From the NCBI GenBank assembly GCA_034508935.3, contig CM067445.1:1962338-2026337 (forward strand): a stretch of DNA of 64,000 nucleotides, written 5' to 3'. The DNA is from Berghia stephanieae. Its lineage: Eukaryota; Mollusca; Gastropoda; Nudibranchia; Aeolidiidae. The notes under the pieces were generated by a model. The model had not been told where the DNA came from and ran no database searches. It saw nothing but the letters and a program-made list of their open reading frames with translations. Position 1 is the first letter of the stretch. Each line of letters opens with the position of its first letter. Below are positions 1-27,130 of the stretch, in pieces. The position numbers were made by a program, and so were the translations under genes.

Positions 1-95
1 TTCCTGACCTCGTCACAACAACAAAATTTCAATACATGTCAATTTTTCTGCCCAAACGGCCATGACATTGTTAAAGAAAAAAAATAAAATAAAAA

Positions 96-212
96 TTGAA
101 CTTTTATATAGCGCAATATCCACTAAACGTGCTCAGAGCGCATTACCAGGGGTCCCTGGCCAACAGCAACACTTAACATGTAGGACGTTACATGACGCCT
201 GCTAGGCTGTTT
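96..212 (-). mobile_element. SINE-A, 3' fragment
   Basis: Matches the 3' half of SINE-A (defined at 15075): the complement of the tail GCGCTATATAAAAGCTC, the GGGTCCCTGGCCAACAGCAA block and the GACATGACGCCTG block. It is cut before the tRNA-like head. It lies in the 3' flank of NDUFA12. Confidence 0.75.
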
Positions 213-394
213 ACGCCTGTTGTTGCTGTTGACAATAACATTAACATAGAGAACTCAAATGCGTTCATTTAGGTAGTCACAAATTTAATTTTCAATAATC
301 CATAAACACATTTAAACTTAAAACAAGAGTAATTTTACTAGTCTGTTCAGGTTTAACAATGATTTACACATCCACCCCACCCACACGAACACAT

Positions 395-428
395 ACACAC
401 ACACACACACATACACACACACACACAC
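395..428. repeat. (CA)n microsatellite
   Basis: Near-perfect CA dinucleotide run with a few CATA interruptions. The rest of 213-671 shows no gene or recognisable element. Confidence 0.9.
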
Positions 429-511
429 TGTCACATCTATATGCACAAGCAATTACTTCCTCAGCTTAACTATTATCCCATCTACAAAAGAGACATTATA
501 ACTAAGTCATA

Positions 512-517
512 TTTATT
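512..517 (-). promoter_or_regulatory. Candidate poly(A) signal for NDUFA12
   Basis: AATAAA on the minus strand about 155 nt past the NDUFA12 stop codon. It is the closest canonical hexamer downstream. AT-rich DNA gives chance matches, so this is only a candidate. Confidence 0.35.
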
Positions 518-671
518 TTGCGAAATACATTATCAACGCACACATGTGTAGAGACACAAAACTATCATTATCATTGTAAATAACACAATACCATTTGTCT
601 CATTACAGTCAAACGTATAATCGTTCCTAGATATATAAACAAAAACAGAAGTCAGGCAAAAAAATCACAGT

Positions 672-927
672 TCATTTTTTGGGAGGAACCCATGACTCAA
701 TTTTAGGTCTTGTCGTGGTATAGGGAACGTATTCCTTGCTTGTTCCACTGTAGTTGGGTGTGTGCTCAGCCATCCATTTACGGTGTGGGAGCTTGGCCTC
801 AGTTGGTAATTCCTCAGAGATGTACTGGAGCCATCTGTGCCTGTGTGAGAATTCATTTTCAATAATTGTAATACTAACAGAAATAGCAATAATAATTATT
901 TACAAAATGATTATGATGATGATAAAA

Positions 928-992
<65 letters not shown>

Positions 993-3900
993 TAATAATA
1001 ATAATAATATAAAAAATTAAATGTCAATATCTGCAGAACACGTTTGACGAACAAATATGTTAAGACACACTTGACACATGTGACAAACATGAGTGCCTTC
1101 CCCTTTATTAGCTGTTGACAATGACATTGAATGAAGTGTCCATCTCTCTACTCTTAGTTTTTCTTGTCTTTGTTACTTTGTTCTAATCCCAAAACAAACT
1201 GATTTTTAAAAATTCACTTATTATACAATTAAAAAAACAAAAAACGAAAGCAGTCACTATTGTCTCCTTGGTGCATGTAAGTCCCTAACTCTAGAGCAAT
1301 GAATCTATTACAGTAGCTAATTTTGATATAGTGAATTAAGGCTACATGTCTATTTTTTTAAATAATAAGAGTATGATGCACATGATGTGGACTTGCATTT
1401 ATATACGGAAAAGTATGCAATTTTTAATGAAAACCAAATAATGACCGACCACATCAATCTGGTAATATCTTAGAATACACATGATAAAGAAAAATGAGTT
1501 TAAAGTCAAAATGATCAGAATTAGGAATATTTTTATCTTATAAACCCTCTTTCACAGTAGACTGCTCAGAGCCACAATGGATCGTGGCTATTGAACCAGC
1601 GTCTTTATTGAGTCTGGTTACATCGCATAAATATTTCTGGCCAATGAAATTTATACTCTCCACTTGCCAAGGTGTCAAACTTTGTTAATGTCGCTTTATT
1701 GTTATATTCTACCGATATCTCATGACTTTTCTCCTCCCAAAAATCTATTATATTTTTATTATTCTACTCATACTTCTCCCTAATATAGTAATAAATGAAC
1801 AACATGCACTGCATTGCTTTCATTTGTGCTGTTAAAAACATAAACAGTGCTGTTTATTTTTCACATTTTCTTTGTAAAATATAAGATATGTTTCAAATGT
1901 TTTATGATTTTTGAAACTTTTGACTAATTTTATTTCATGCTGTTGGGAAAAAGTTCATGGCAAATCCATGAGCTAAATGACTTTTATATTTGAATGAAAC
2001 GAAAGAATGATACTTTCACCTTGTTTGTTGTGAAATTATATTTACAAAAATGTATAATTGTAGGTAGTTTTGATAGAAATAGTATTGCCTATGATTATTT
2101 TTTTGCACACCTGTGTCAAATTAAAAATGAACCAGGATATTAACCCACATTTTGAGTACACTATTATTTTTTAGCTGGGCATTAAGACAAAAATTTTCCA
2201 TGTGTAAACACTCACTAATGTTATGATTATGACACCTCCCATGGCCTGGAAGAAGACGAAGATTCACTATGTAATAACATTTATTAACTTTTGTAATAAT
2301 GATAGGTCACTGTTGAATGTCCCCGATAACTTATATGTGTGAAAGTGCTTTTCCATTGTAATTGAGTTACACTAGTTGTAAAAGTATTGGATGGGAAAAG
2401 TAGAAGATGGTCAAAGCAAAGTGTGCAGTTAAGGACACATATTATATTATATTTTTAAAAATTCTGCCACCCAGGAATAGTGTGAAGTAATGTGATGCAT
2501 GCAGAAATCCGAACATAATATCATTTGGTCACAAATAACAAGATGCCTTTGCTTAAGATCCAACAAAATAAAACAAAAAAATTCTCACCATTCTGGGGGA
2601 CTTGTGAAGCATCATAGTCCATGCCTACATTATCTGTGAACTCGACCCAACGACTTCGACCTGAAATTGATAAATACAATAGACCACAGTAAAGTTAATA
2701 AATAATTAGCCTCACATCTAAATATAACCAATACATCTAAATATGATTCTAAATCCAAGTCCAAACAACAAATTTTCAAATTTACTTGCTGAATTTGTAC
2801 ACATACATACTTTTAAAACGTTTATCTCATTGCATTTACAAAGTGATAGACTTCAAAATTTATAACTACTAATATGTTGCACAAATGGTTTACTTTTTTT
2901 AAAGCAACATCAGCAATTAAAAGAAATATTGAATTTTAACTTGAATCCAGCAATTACCTACCTGGTACCTACTAAAAATAGACAATACTGATTTCATAAA
3001 GAGAGCAGCGGTAACAGCAATCATATCTTTATTTATTGCTCTATAATAAAATAGAAAACGGTAAGACTATGACCCAAACTTTACCTGGGAAGGCTCATGA
3101 AACTTGTTTTATAAAATAATATAATTTAAAAAATTATCTCCTAAGGCTCAATTTTAAGAATGCAGTAAAGGCCATCCCCCATTATATAAAAACGTTTTGA
3201 GAAAATTCCTATTTGTTAACACTTAAAGGGTTGATATAAAACACTGACTTTGCCAGCTTAAAGAGAATCTGGATACTTTAAAAAAACTTAATTAGAGATA
3301 GTGAACAAAGTGAGTTTTGAAAAATTATGGGATAACCAAAGCCAACTACCGTCTAATTCCTAACAGTAACAGTTTCAATTCGTAAACTCACCCATGAAGT
3401 AGTAATTGTTCTGGTAATATTTATTTCCAAATTTGTCTTCCCCAACAAGCTTCCCAAATTTGAAGTCATCGATCCTGTGAATAAAACAATGTTAAAATAT
3501 ACTCATCGAATTTCATAAGAGTTAAGAATGTTGATTTCGATTATTATAAGATTACAAATTACAATTACAATGTTTCACCCAACAATTTAACTTTCACTCT
3601 TGAGATTTAAAAAAAGGCAGGCTCTATTTCTCTGAACGCTCAGGAAAATAAACTTGAACTCTCCTATTGGTCGGCTAGCCTCCAGTAACTGATGGGTTAC
3701 GGACGCGAGGTCGATGCAAAAGTAAAAACTCAAACAGAGTGGACTGGGAATTCTCACGAATCATAAAGCTAGCATTTTTAGGCAGATTGTTGACAAAGAC
3801 GGATTTTATCAAAAAGTTGTGTTATCGCGAATACTCCATGGCGCGTTCACTATTTGCACTATCAAAGAGAGCTCAGATTAAACCTAAATAACTATGCCAA

Positions 3901-4768
3901 AGTCTCAAGATGGGAACAGAGGTTGAAAGTGAAAGTCAAAATGCACAAACTCAAGATAGATGTCTATTTATAGAAAGTTGAGAATAAAAGACAGAGCGCC
4001 CAAGCACTGGCAAAAGAAAACCCCGAAAAATGCATAAAAACATTCACCATTCACACAGATACTCTCACAAATAACAAAAAAATCTTGAGAACAGATATCG
4101 TTAGGAGAAATATAATAGAGATCAAGTTTATTTTCCCGAGCATTAGGGACGATGGTCACTTCATAGTTTAAAACAAAGTATTAATTAATAATATTAATTC
4201 CAGCTGCTTAATGTGATGGCAGCAGGTCTGACCGATAATCACAAGGTCTGAGGTTCGATCTCCAGTCGTGGTGGATAATACTGATTATTTGGGATGGTTT
4301 TATTAGTTTTATCTCATCTAGACGTCTAGAAGCCTAGAACTAGAAGTAGAAGATTTAGACTTCAAACTTCAAATTCAAACTTCTTGTGTTTTTTCTTTCT
4401 TGGTTTGTCTGGGACCTTTTATACACACTTGTTCAGATCTTTTGCTAAGATTGTAGATAACTTTTTGACACGTCATTAAAAAAACCCAGAGCTTTTACTA
4501 TTTATAACGACTAAAATATCCTCAAAGTACTCAAAGTCAACAAACTCAAACCCCAGTGAGTTCAGATGACAGAGGGGTTCAAATTGAATCAAGGTTCACA
4601 CAGCAAGAAAACATGGACATTGAACATAGGACAAAATACGATGCAGGTAGTCATTGAGGCATAATATTAGTTCTCTCACTTGTAAATATTGTAAAGGGCT
4701 CCAATGATTCCCCCATTCTTTTTAATTATTGCCTGAGCATTCCTAAAAGATTGTACGATCCCAGGCAT
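672..4768 (-). CDS. NDUFA12: NDUFA12, NADH dehydrogenase (complex I) accessory subunit A12, four exons
   Basis: Accessory subunit of mitochondrial respiratory complex I, at the peripheral-arm side of the inner membrane. Exons on the minus strand: 4768-4680, 3474-3392, 2660-2589 and 840-672, all with GT donors and AG acceptors. The predicted protein is about 137 residues (human 145 from memory). Family signatures visible are LVGEDKFGNKYY (exon 2), GRSRWVEFTD (exon 3), HRWLQY at the start of exon 4, and YVPYTTTRPKIESWVPP at the C-terminus. The start is the first ATG and opens exon 1 (MPGIVQSFRN). Exon phases fit (2, 1, 2) only if exon 3 has one more C: the run at 2595-2599 (five G on the plus strand) breaks the expected VPPEW motif. 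All else is intact, so I read this as an assembly indel, not a pseudogene. It lies head-to-head with HPSE. Confidence 0.95.
841..2588. other. NDUFA12 intron 3
   Basis: Holds an (AAT)n array at 926-1010 and otherwise AT-rich DNA in which I recognise no exon or element on either strand. Confidence 0.7.
4195..4455 (+). mobile_element. SINE-E copy with internal insertion
   Basis: SINE-E (see 11795) with tRNA-like head: GGCAGCAGGTCTGACC, the B-box-like GGTTCGATCTCC, the TTTGGGATGG linker and the tail ACACTTGTTCAGATCTT. A stretch of about 70 bp at 4308-4380, made of short CTAGAA/AAACTT-like repeats, splits the body. It sits in NDUFA12 intron 1. Confidence 0.65.
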
Positions 4769-5023
4769 TTTGACCTCTTCGACAGTGAGCGAAAAGAAAA
4801 CATTACAAAAGAAGTTGTGTCAGAGTTAACTACCCTGCGTCTCTGGCCATCTGTGTAATTTTTACATTAGCCTAACTTTAATTGAAAAGAGCGTTGAAAA
4901 AGGGGGTGTGTCACGGTCACAGTCTACGAGTAAACAAAACAAAGGCTGAGGCTAAGGATATCCTTTCAATCGACGGTCTACAAATATCTTTTCAAACTAC
5001 AGTCTACAGTTACTTGGCTTGAA
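4769..5023. promoter_or_regulatory. Putative bidirectional promoter between NDUFA12 and HPSE
   Basis: Only 255 bp separate the start codons of two divergently transcribed genes, so both 5' UTRs and both core promoters must lie here or upstream exons must exist elsewhere. No TATA box is placed convincingly for either gene. A short motif, CAGTCTAC or CGGTCTAC, occurs three times (around 4919, 4974 and 5001), and ATATC(C/T)TTTCAA occurs twice between them. The function of these repeats is unknown. Confidence 0.6.
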
Positions 5024-19903
<14,880 letters not shown>

Positions 19904-19941
19904 GTGTTTCCAAAATCGACTTGTATCTGTATTTTCCCCCT

Positions 19942-19947
19942 ATTAAA
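19942..19947 (+). promoter_or_regulatory. Candidate poly(A) signal for HPSE
   Basis: ATTAAA 39 nt after the stop codon, just before a poly-C run (19964-19989). A very short 3' UTR would result. Weak evidence. Confidence 0.3.
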
Positions 19948-20171
19948 TGCTAAAAAGTGCACTCCCCCCCCCCCCCCCCCCCCCCCCCCACTTTTTTTTT
20001 TACTTCAATCCTATTGATATCTCTCTTTTTCTAATGCAAATTAATATAAGGACATATTCCTCAACTGCCCCTCTTGTGCTGTTTGGTACCAACTGCATGT
20101 AGACAACGATTAATGATAGCGCATACACTACACACCAATACTCACTTATTGACACATTATTGTATATTTGT

Positions 20172-20273
20172 ATTATAATAATAATAAATGGCACATATAT
20201 AGCACTTCACCCCGTTCTCACAGGCTCTAAACGCTTTACAGGGATATAAAACAAAACATATCTCTATATACCA
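20172..20273 (-). mobile_element. L2-tail fragment
   Basis: Pattern of (AAT)n, then ATATATAGCAC, then CTCTAAACGCTTTACA is the reverse of the L2-like tail GTAAAGCG..GCTATATA. It is interrupted by the MITE starting at 20274. Confidence 0.45.
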
Positions 20274-20417
20274 TATTTGCAGGTCTGATAACCGAATGCA
20301 ATAATGAACCTGAATTAACATTGTTGTAATGGACAACATTTTGCATTGGTTTGAGAATATTTCCATTACAACCATGAGACTATTTTATCACAGTTTGGGT
20401 TATCAGACCTGCAAATA
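20274..20417. mobile_element. Short MITE with perfect 20-bp TIRs
   Basis: TATTTGCAGGTCTGATAACC (20274-20293) is repeated exactly in inverse orientation at 20398-20417, around 104 bp of AT-rich interior. Family unknown. Confidence 0.75.
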
Positions 20418-20824
20418 AGTAGACGCCTGATCAAGGCCATAGGCTAGTTTCAATTTAAACTTAATTTTTCCATCAATGTAACAAATAAATGCACCTAATT
20501 GAACAGTGATTTAATGGTAGTAGAACATTTTTCACAAATGATACTATCTCTCTTCTTCGACCTTTTCAAATAAACCAACTGCCTCAATCACACATAATAT
20601 TACTGTTGATGTGCATTTCTATTTTATGATTTTCATCTCTGGGTGTTTCTCAGACAAATTTTTATTAGAAGTGTAAAATACAGATACGGTCACTTTAAAT
20701 TAAAGCATAACATTGTTGATGTAAAATGAAACGATGTCTCTCATTTTCAGTTTCAAAATGAAAAAAAAAACTCGGGACTTTTTATACTTACTTAGATACT
20801 TACTTAGAGATACTTAGAGATGAT

Positions 20825-21013
20825 TTCCAGCACAGGTTCTCAATGATCCTCTTCGCTGGACTCATCTTTGTTTCTCCCGGTTGCAGATTACCGTGAAGAC
20901 AGAATGTGATGCTAGCCTTGTAATCATAGTAGATTTCTTGGTTTTTCCAATAGCCATCCAGTCTGTTCTTGAATGAGTTAAGTGAATTAGCACTGACAAC
21001 TTTCTCTGGTATA
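20825..21013 (-). mobile_element. LINE fragment, end of reverse transcriptase ORF
   Basis: Minus strand reads without interruption PEKVVSANSLNSFKNRLDGY followed by WKNQEIYYDYKA and GNLQPGETKMSP. The VV.A.S.N.FKNRLD.YW pattern is typical of the end of CR1/L2/Jockey-group reverse transcriptases. Only about 60 codons remain. Confidence 0.8.
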
Positions 21014-21488
21014 TAATGAATTTTGATGCAATTTGTGAATTTGTTGTGTTATAACTTGATAAATTTTTAAACTCTTGGTAACTGTGAAATAGAGATTGGG
21101 GCAAAAATTTAATGATAATTGTTGCTAATTATGTCTTGGTTATTTCTTAATGAACACACACTCCCTACCAACTAATTGTAAACAAGCCCTTTTGACTGAT
21201 GACTTCAAAAAATCTCTCCCCGCTTCCCTCTAAAACCCTGTTACTGAAAAATCGGCCATACAATCTTCAGCCTGAAGCTTTGGCCTTAATGGAAGAAGAA
21301 GACACACATTTTATATTTAAAGATGCCTTATTCCCTGTATTAAAAAATTCCTTCCATTTGATAATTGATCAACTCTCATCTTTTGTCTTTACCTTGTGAT
21401 TGCAGCTGCCTTGTATATTCATTTTATTTACTATTTTCTTACTTATCTATTTAATTATTTAAGGCATTCTTTTTCACAAATGAGTTGA

Positions 21489-22031
21489 CTGGGTGGGGAT
21501 CCTGACCCCCATTGTGGGCAAGGAGGTACATGCTGTGTCTTCTATCCCCCCCATACCTGTTTTCAAATTGTTTCCTGTCATTGTCTTGGAATGAGATTAC
21601 TTGGTTTTGTCCTGATCCTTACCGGAGTTCCTTGGCTGGGAGGGAAACAGTCGAATGTATAGTTATAGTTTTGAGAGATGATATTTTTTCCGTGTAAATC
21701 ATCTCGCTGTTATGCATTGTATTATGTTTAGTTTACATATTATATTATATGATTGGTAAACATTTGAGTGTATTCCTCTTAGTTGGGACCTGTGCTTGTG
21801 TCTGGATGAGACTTTTAGGTGATCTCAAACTAAGTACTTTGATGGTGTGCTCTTGGAATCTACATCTGTTCCCTATTTGAACCAATTCCCCTTTGTCTTA
21901 CCTTTTCTTTTCTGCTTTAATTGTAATTCTAGAACTTTTTACTATCTCATTTTCTTCCTTTTTACTGGCGCTGAAATGACCTTAATATGTTGCAAGCGCC
22001 GTAAAACCCTTAAAAACAAACAAACAAAACA
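21489..22031 (+). mobile_element. SINE-B, full length
   Basis: About 543 bp, head to AAACAAACAAAC tail. Hairpin stem GGCGCT..AGCGCC is perfect. Intergenic between HPSE and FOXJ2/3. Confidence 0.88.
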
Positions 22032-23177
22032 AATGAGTTGCCATGACAAGATTTTTATAATATATGTAATTTTGGATAATCAAAATAATATAAACATTTA
22101 TATGCCGCACAATCCTTTGCTTAGAGACTCAAGGCACTTTGATAACGAAAGCTGGCCAATCATTTCTGTGCCTAGAGTTAATCAATCAGAGTGATAGAAC
22201 AACTCTCACACCCAAAGAGGGGGAGGAGGTATATTGAGAAAATCAAAATTAGAAGTCATATCTTACAACGAAACGAATTGGTAAGTTGGTTTTAGTGAAA
22301 TTGTTGCCTCTGAAGCTCAAGGATGTAAATAATATTGAAAAAATGAAAGAGAAATATCAATTTAATTCACAAAGGCAAATAATATTTACGTTTCAGGTTT
22401 TGCCTTGTCAACAAATCAGACGAAAATAAAAACATAAAATTAAGGAGAGGATAGTAATAATAATAATAAGAAGAAGAAGAATAAGAATAATAATTCAATT
22501 TATTTATAACTCGCCTTTCGCATACCATATAGCTCTAGGCACACAGGAGACATATCATGCAATATACGTAAAAATTCACTCTAACATATTATCAATAGCA
22601 TTTAATAGATAAATATAAAGACTTAATTTTAAAATTTAAATTACGTTAAACAAAACCTATATGATTACACTTCAAATATGAATGTATTTCTATTGTATTA
22701 TCTTTTTTATTTTTTTTAAATTTGTTTTTGGGTTATCAACGCCATCAGCACAGCTCACATTAGTATCCAGTGTTTGTGAATTAAATTGAAGCCCTTTTTT
22801 CTATTTCTCTTCACCAAGTTGATGTTAATTATGGTATATATTTTACATGGTAATGGTATATGTTTATTTGTATTTTTGACAACCTAAATCATCATTACAG
22901 CTAATTCCAAATTCTCTTGTTTTTCATAGAATAATTTTTTCTTGTGTTTATGATATGTTGGTGAGAACGACATGTCAAAAAGCTAATTGTATAATTTGTA
23001 ATACGACAGTCGAATGTTGTGTAAGAATATCTGTTCAATGTGATGAATTGAAACCAGCTAAAAGTGACCCCCAAAAATGTAACGGTCCATTTAGAAAGTA
23101 TGTTTCATTTAACCTCACATTCCTATTGAGAAGGTTCTATATTGAAGAATTGACTTGTTTTTCATAATTTTTTAATA
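22032..23177. other. Intergenic stretch
   Basis: Holds a short (AAT)/(AAG) tract at 22455-22490 followed by an L2-tail-like piece (TTATTTATAACTCGCC). A cysteine-rich open frame at 22955-23167 (CQKANCIICNTTVECC) has no recognised homology and no clear splice sites, so I do not call it a gene. Confidence 0.5.
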
Positions 23178-24089
23178 CACTGCAGTTCACTTAAGATAAA
23201 CTCCCAGGGACCAGAAAGAAGGTTAATCTTATCCGAGGTTCATTTTATCCAAAAAAAAACTCAAGGGTAACAACTTTTCAGCAATACAAACGTTTGTTTT
23301 ATTTATTTGTTGTCCCCCTTTAATGACTGCATTGTATCCCCAGAAAAACGGCCCAGTTTCCTGTGAAGCTTGGCTAAACTAAGAGTGACTTATTTTATTC
23401 TATCATTGGTCGTTAGAGCTATCTTTCACAATGCTACTTGATACGGTGATCCACAGGCTCAGACAGGCAGAGTGATAATGAAAAAAAATAGTTAGGAAAG
23501 TTAAGACGCTATCATAATTTGTCAACTAGTCTAGGTTAATTGCGCGATGAGTGACAGTCTCGTTCTGATATTTGGGTGCTGGGGGGGGGGGGTGTGTGCA
23601 GGGAAGAGCATGGAGGATAGACAGAGTCACAAACCATATGGGGGCTCTAGCACAAACTCATGTTCACATGCGTGCTTGCGTCATGTGGTGACAGCTTTTG
23701 TATTTTAGTGAATCCAGAGGACCAACATACCTATGGATGTACATTCACTGGTGAATCTTTGCACACACTACACATTCGTACATAGCTGTGTTGTTTCTTG
23801 ATTGCGCAATTGAATGTATTGCACGACAAGGAGACTAAAAGATGGGATAGAGGGAGGGAGGGGGGGGGGGGGGGGTGCGAGGGATAATTGAGAGACTCTC
23901 TGTCCAACCCAACCAGTCGTGCAAATCTAGATTGATAAGTTCATCTTATCCGTATTAGCTCAGGGACGTAGCTTATCTTGACTGTTTTAATTTACTAATG
24001 ATTTAGAGCAGAAAAACTGGGACCAGCCTCAGCGTTTATTTTAAGCGAGAATTTATCTTAACACAGTTTATCTTAAGCGGACAGCACTG
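23178..24089. mobile_element. pogo/Tigger-like TIR element with TA target duplication
   Basis: TA at 23176-23177 and 24090-24091. Ends CACTGCAGTTCACTTAAG and, inverted, CAGTGCTGTCCGCTTAAG, both continuing with ATAAACT. The interior has a further CTTATCCG-type repeat, G-runs near 23580 and 23859, and no transposase frame. Different family from 6181 but the same general type. Confidence 0.75.
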
Positions 24090-24596
24090 TAGTTGTAACT
24101 TTTGTGCCATTTTTTCTCTCCATTTTAATGTTGACATTCCTTGTTAAGTCACATCCAAATTTATTATTTACTCAAGTTGTTCTTTTGGCCAGTTTTTTCT
24201 TTGTATTAATTCTCTTATGTTCACATGACCGGGCACAGAACAAATTTGTTCAATTTTCATTCATGTTGTTTATGTTGTGAAGTTAAGATATATCCATGAA
24301 ATACTCCAAAATGTATGAGTGAGGTAAAATTTGACAACGAATAAATAGTGCTGTCAAAAGTGCCATTGATGAAGAGTGCTACATGTGGTGAACGAATGTT
24401 GTGTTTTATTCATATTCATTTGATTATTTTTATTTACTTTGTTTTTTGTTTTGTTTTTTTTTTTGTAAATTATTGTTCTAATTTACTTGTTCAAATGTTT
24501 TCACAGGGTATTTAAGCCGTGATTAAATATATTATGTAAAGTTCTATCTCAAGCTGATTGTTTTTGGATTGCCACACTTAATTAAGTGATCTTGTC

Positions 24597-25137
24597 CTGG
24601 GTGGGGATCCCGACCTCCCATAGTGGGCAGGGAGGTACATGCTGTGTCTTCTATCTCCCCATACCCATTTTCCAATTGTTTCCTGTCATTGTCTTGGTAT
24701 GAGATTACTTAGTTTTGTCCTGATCCTTGCCGAAGTTCCTTGGCTGGGAGGGAAACAGTCGAATATATAGTTATTCTTTTGGGAGATGATATTTTTTTCC
24801 TTGTAAATCATCTCTCTGTTATGCATTGTATTATGTTTAGTTTGCATATTATATTATATGATTGGTAAACATTTGAGTGTATTCCTCTTAGTTGGTACAT
24901 GTGCTTGTGTCTGGATACGACTTTTAGGTGATCTCAAACTAAGTACTTTGACTGTGTGCTCTTGGAATCTATATCTGTTCCCTATTTGAACCTATTCCCC
25001 TTTGTCTTGCCTTTTCTTTTGTGCTTTAATTGTAATTCTAGAACTTTTTACTATCCCGTTTTCTTCCTTTTTACTGGCGCTGATATGACCTTAATGTGTT
25101 GCAAGTGCCGTAAAACCCTTAAAAACAAAACAAAACA
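24597..25137 (+). mobile_element. SINE-B, full length
   Basis: About 540 bp and very close to the copy at 21489, including the shared ATTATATTATATGATTGGTA block, so both are from a recent subfamily. Confidence 0.88.
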
Positions 25138-25697
25138 AGTGATCTTGTCTTTTAACAAGGAAAATAACTTCAACAGGCTGATACTCAAAATGCTGCAAAT
25201 CCGCCAAGACAGTTACCTCCCCCCCCCCAACCCCCAATTTGATGTTACTGTCTTCTAATTTTATTCTCCCATTTCTTTTTTTTTAACACAATCCAACCTA
25301 CCTTTTTTATTTTTCTTATCTGTTTCAAAATATCTTTTGAATTTTGACTACCCAAACCAAAGATTTAATTTGTATCGGATCTGAATTTTATGACTATGTA
25401 AGCACGATCTATACCAAATCATTCACTTGATTTATGTTAAAAGAAAAAAAAAAAAATTTATCACTAACTTTTTTATTTGAATTTTTAAATTATATTCTTA
25501 TCGGTTTACCGTGACTTAATACACTTTTTCTCATCTCTAGCTACATTACTTCTACACAAACATGAACATTGAAATAAAAAAAAATATTCTAATTTTTTAA
25601 CAAACATTTTTTTGTCTCGATTGTCTTCATTTCGTTTACATTCATTTTTCATGTTTCACTTTTTCCATTTCTTTTATATTCTCTCATAATCAAATCT

Positions 25698-26225
25698 CTG
25701 GGTGGGAGTTCTTGGCCTCCCATAATGGGCAGGAAAGTCACTTACTGTGTCTTCTATTCGTCTATATTTGTTTTCCATCTTTTTATTAGAATGAGATGAG
25801 ACTACTTGGTTTTGTTCTTTATCTGGACGGGGTCCTTGGCTGGGAGGGAAACAGTCAAATGCATAGTTATTGTTTTGGGAGATGATATTTTTTTCCTCGT
25901 AAATCATCTCTCTCTGTTATGTATTATTATATTTGTTATTTTCAATGTATAATGTAAGCATTTGAGTGTGTTCCTCTTTGTTGGATTTTGTGCTTGTGTC
26001 TGGATGAGACTTATAGGTGATCTCAAACTAAGTACATTGGTGGTATGCTCTTGGAATCTACATCTGATCCCTATTTGTTCTCAGTTCCCCTTTGTCTTAC
26101 TTTTTCTTGAGTGCTTTAATTGTAATTCTATAACTTTTTACTATCCCATTTTCTTCCTTTTTATTGGCGCTGATATGACCTAAATGTATTGCAAGCGCCG
26201 TAAAACCCTTAAAAACAAAAACAAA
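25698..26225 (+). mobile_element. SINE-B, full length
   Basis: Subfamily with GTTGGATTTTGTGCTTGTG, shared with the copy at 56595. Directly followed by a second SINE-B. The stretch 25138-25697 before it is AT-rich and shows nothing else. Confidence 0.85.
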
Positions 26226-26628
26226 CTACTTGGACGGGGTCTTTGGCTGGGAGGGAAAGAGTCAAATATAGTTGAAGTTTTGGGAGACATTATTTTTTTT
26301 CGTTGTAAATCATCTCACTGTGATGTATTATTCTATTTCTTGTTCTGATTGTATAATGTAAGCATTTGAGCGTGCTCCTCTGAGTGAGATCCGGATCTTT
26401 TATCCGGATGAGACTTATAGGTGATCACAAACTAAGTATATTGATGTTATGCTCTTGGTATCTACACCTGCTCCTTATCTGTACCATTCCCCTTTGTCTT
26501 ACTTTTCTCATGTGATTTTAATTGTAAATCTAGATTTATTTTTACTATCCCATTTTCTTTCTTTTTTCTGGCGCTGAAATGACCTAAAGGAGTCTCAGAC
26601 GCCGTAAAACCCTTTAAAACATAAAACA
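26226..26628 (+). mobile_element. SINE-B, 5'-truncated, in tandem with previous copy
   Basis: Begins at CTACTTGGACGGGGTC and ends at GACGCCGTAAAACCC. More diverged than its neighbour, so the pair is probably an insertion into the older copy's head rather than a fresh duplication. Confidence 0.8.
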
Positions 26629-26731
26629 TCATCAAATCGGGTAGCTTTGTATCCTGAGCTAAATCAAGGATTCATTGAGAATGAAGTGGAAGATAATCCG
26701 TCTTTCTTTCAGTTATTATCATTATGATTTC

Positions 26732-26942
26732 GGGGGCATCGTGGCACAGCGGTATGAAAGGTAGCGAATTCGATCACCCGCCGCTGCGCTGTGTTGGCCT
26801 TGAACGAGTCACCTCGCTCTAGCTCAATTTGTGGTGGTGCACTGCGACTGACGCCTGGGTTATTCCAGTCTTCCCCTGGAATAGATCCTGGAGACAAATT
26901 TCCCCTATGGGATGAATAAAGGGAATTTTATTTTATTTTTAT
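26732..26942 (+). mobile_element. SINE-C (MIR/CORE-like)
   Basis: tRNA-like head GTGGCACAGCGGTATG, then CCTTGAACGAGTCACCTC, which recalls the CCTTGGGCAAGTCACTT core of vertebrate MIR, then GCCTGGGTTATTCCAG and the tail GGATGAATAAAGGGAA. Similar copies are at 39602 and 59484. Confidence 0.75.
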
Positions 26943-27130
26943 TTATTTATTTATTTAATATTGAGGAGTCAACTTTGTAAAAGATACAAAACAAAGTAAA
27001 CAACGTGTTGGTCTCTAGCCTTGTAATTTGATGTAATGCAATGTAATGGGAAATTTTATTAGGGCCATTATCCATTTACAACGCTCAACAGCGCTTTCAA
27101 ATGAATAAACGAATGAATAAATATGCACAT

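Noticed and set aside
22955-23167. Cysteine-rich open frame (CQKANCIICNTTVECC)
   Set aside because: No recognised family, no clear acceptor or donor, and flanking DNA is repeat-rich; the length is within chance for AT-rich sequence.
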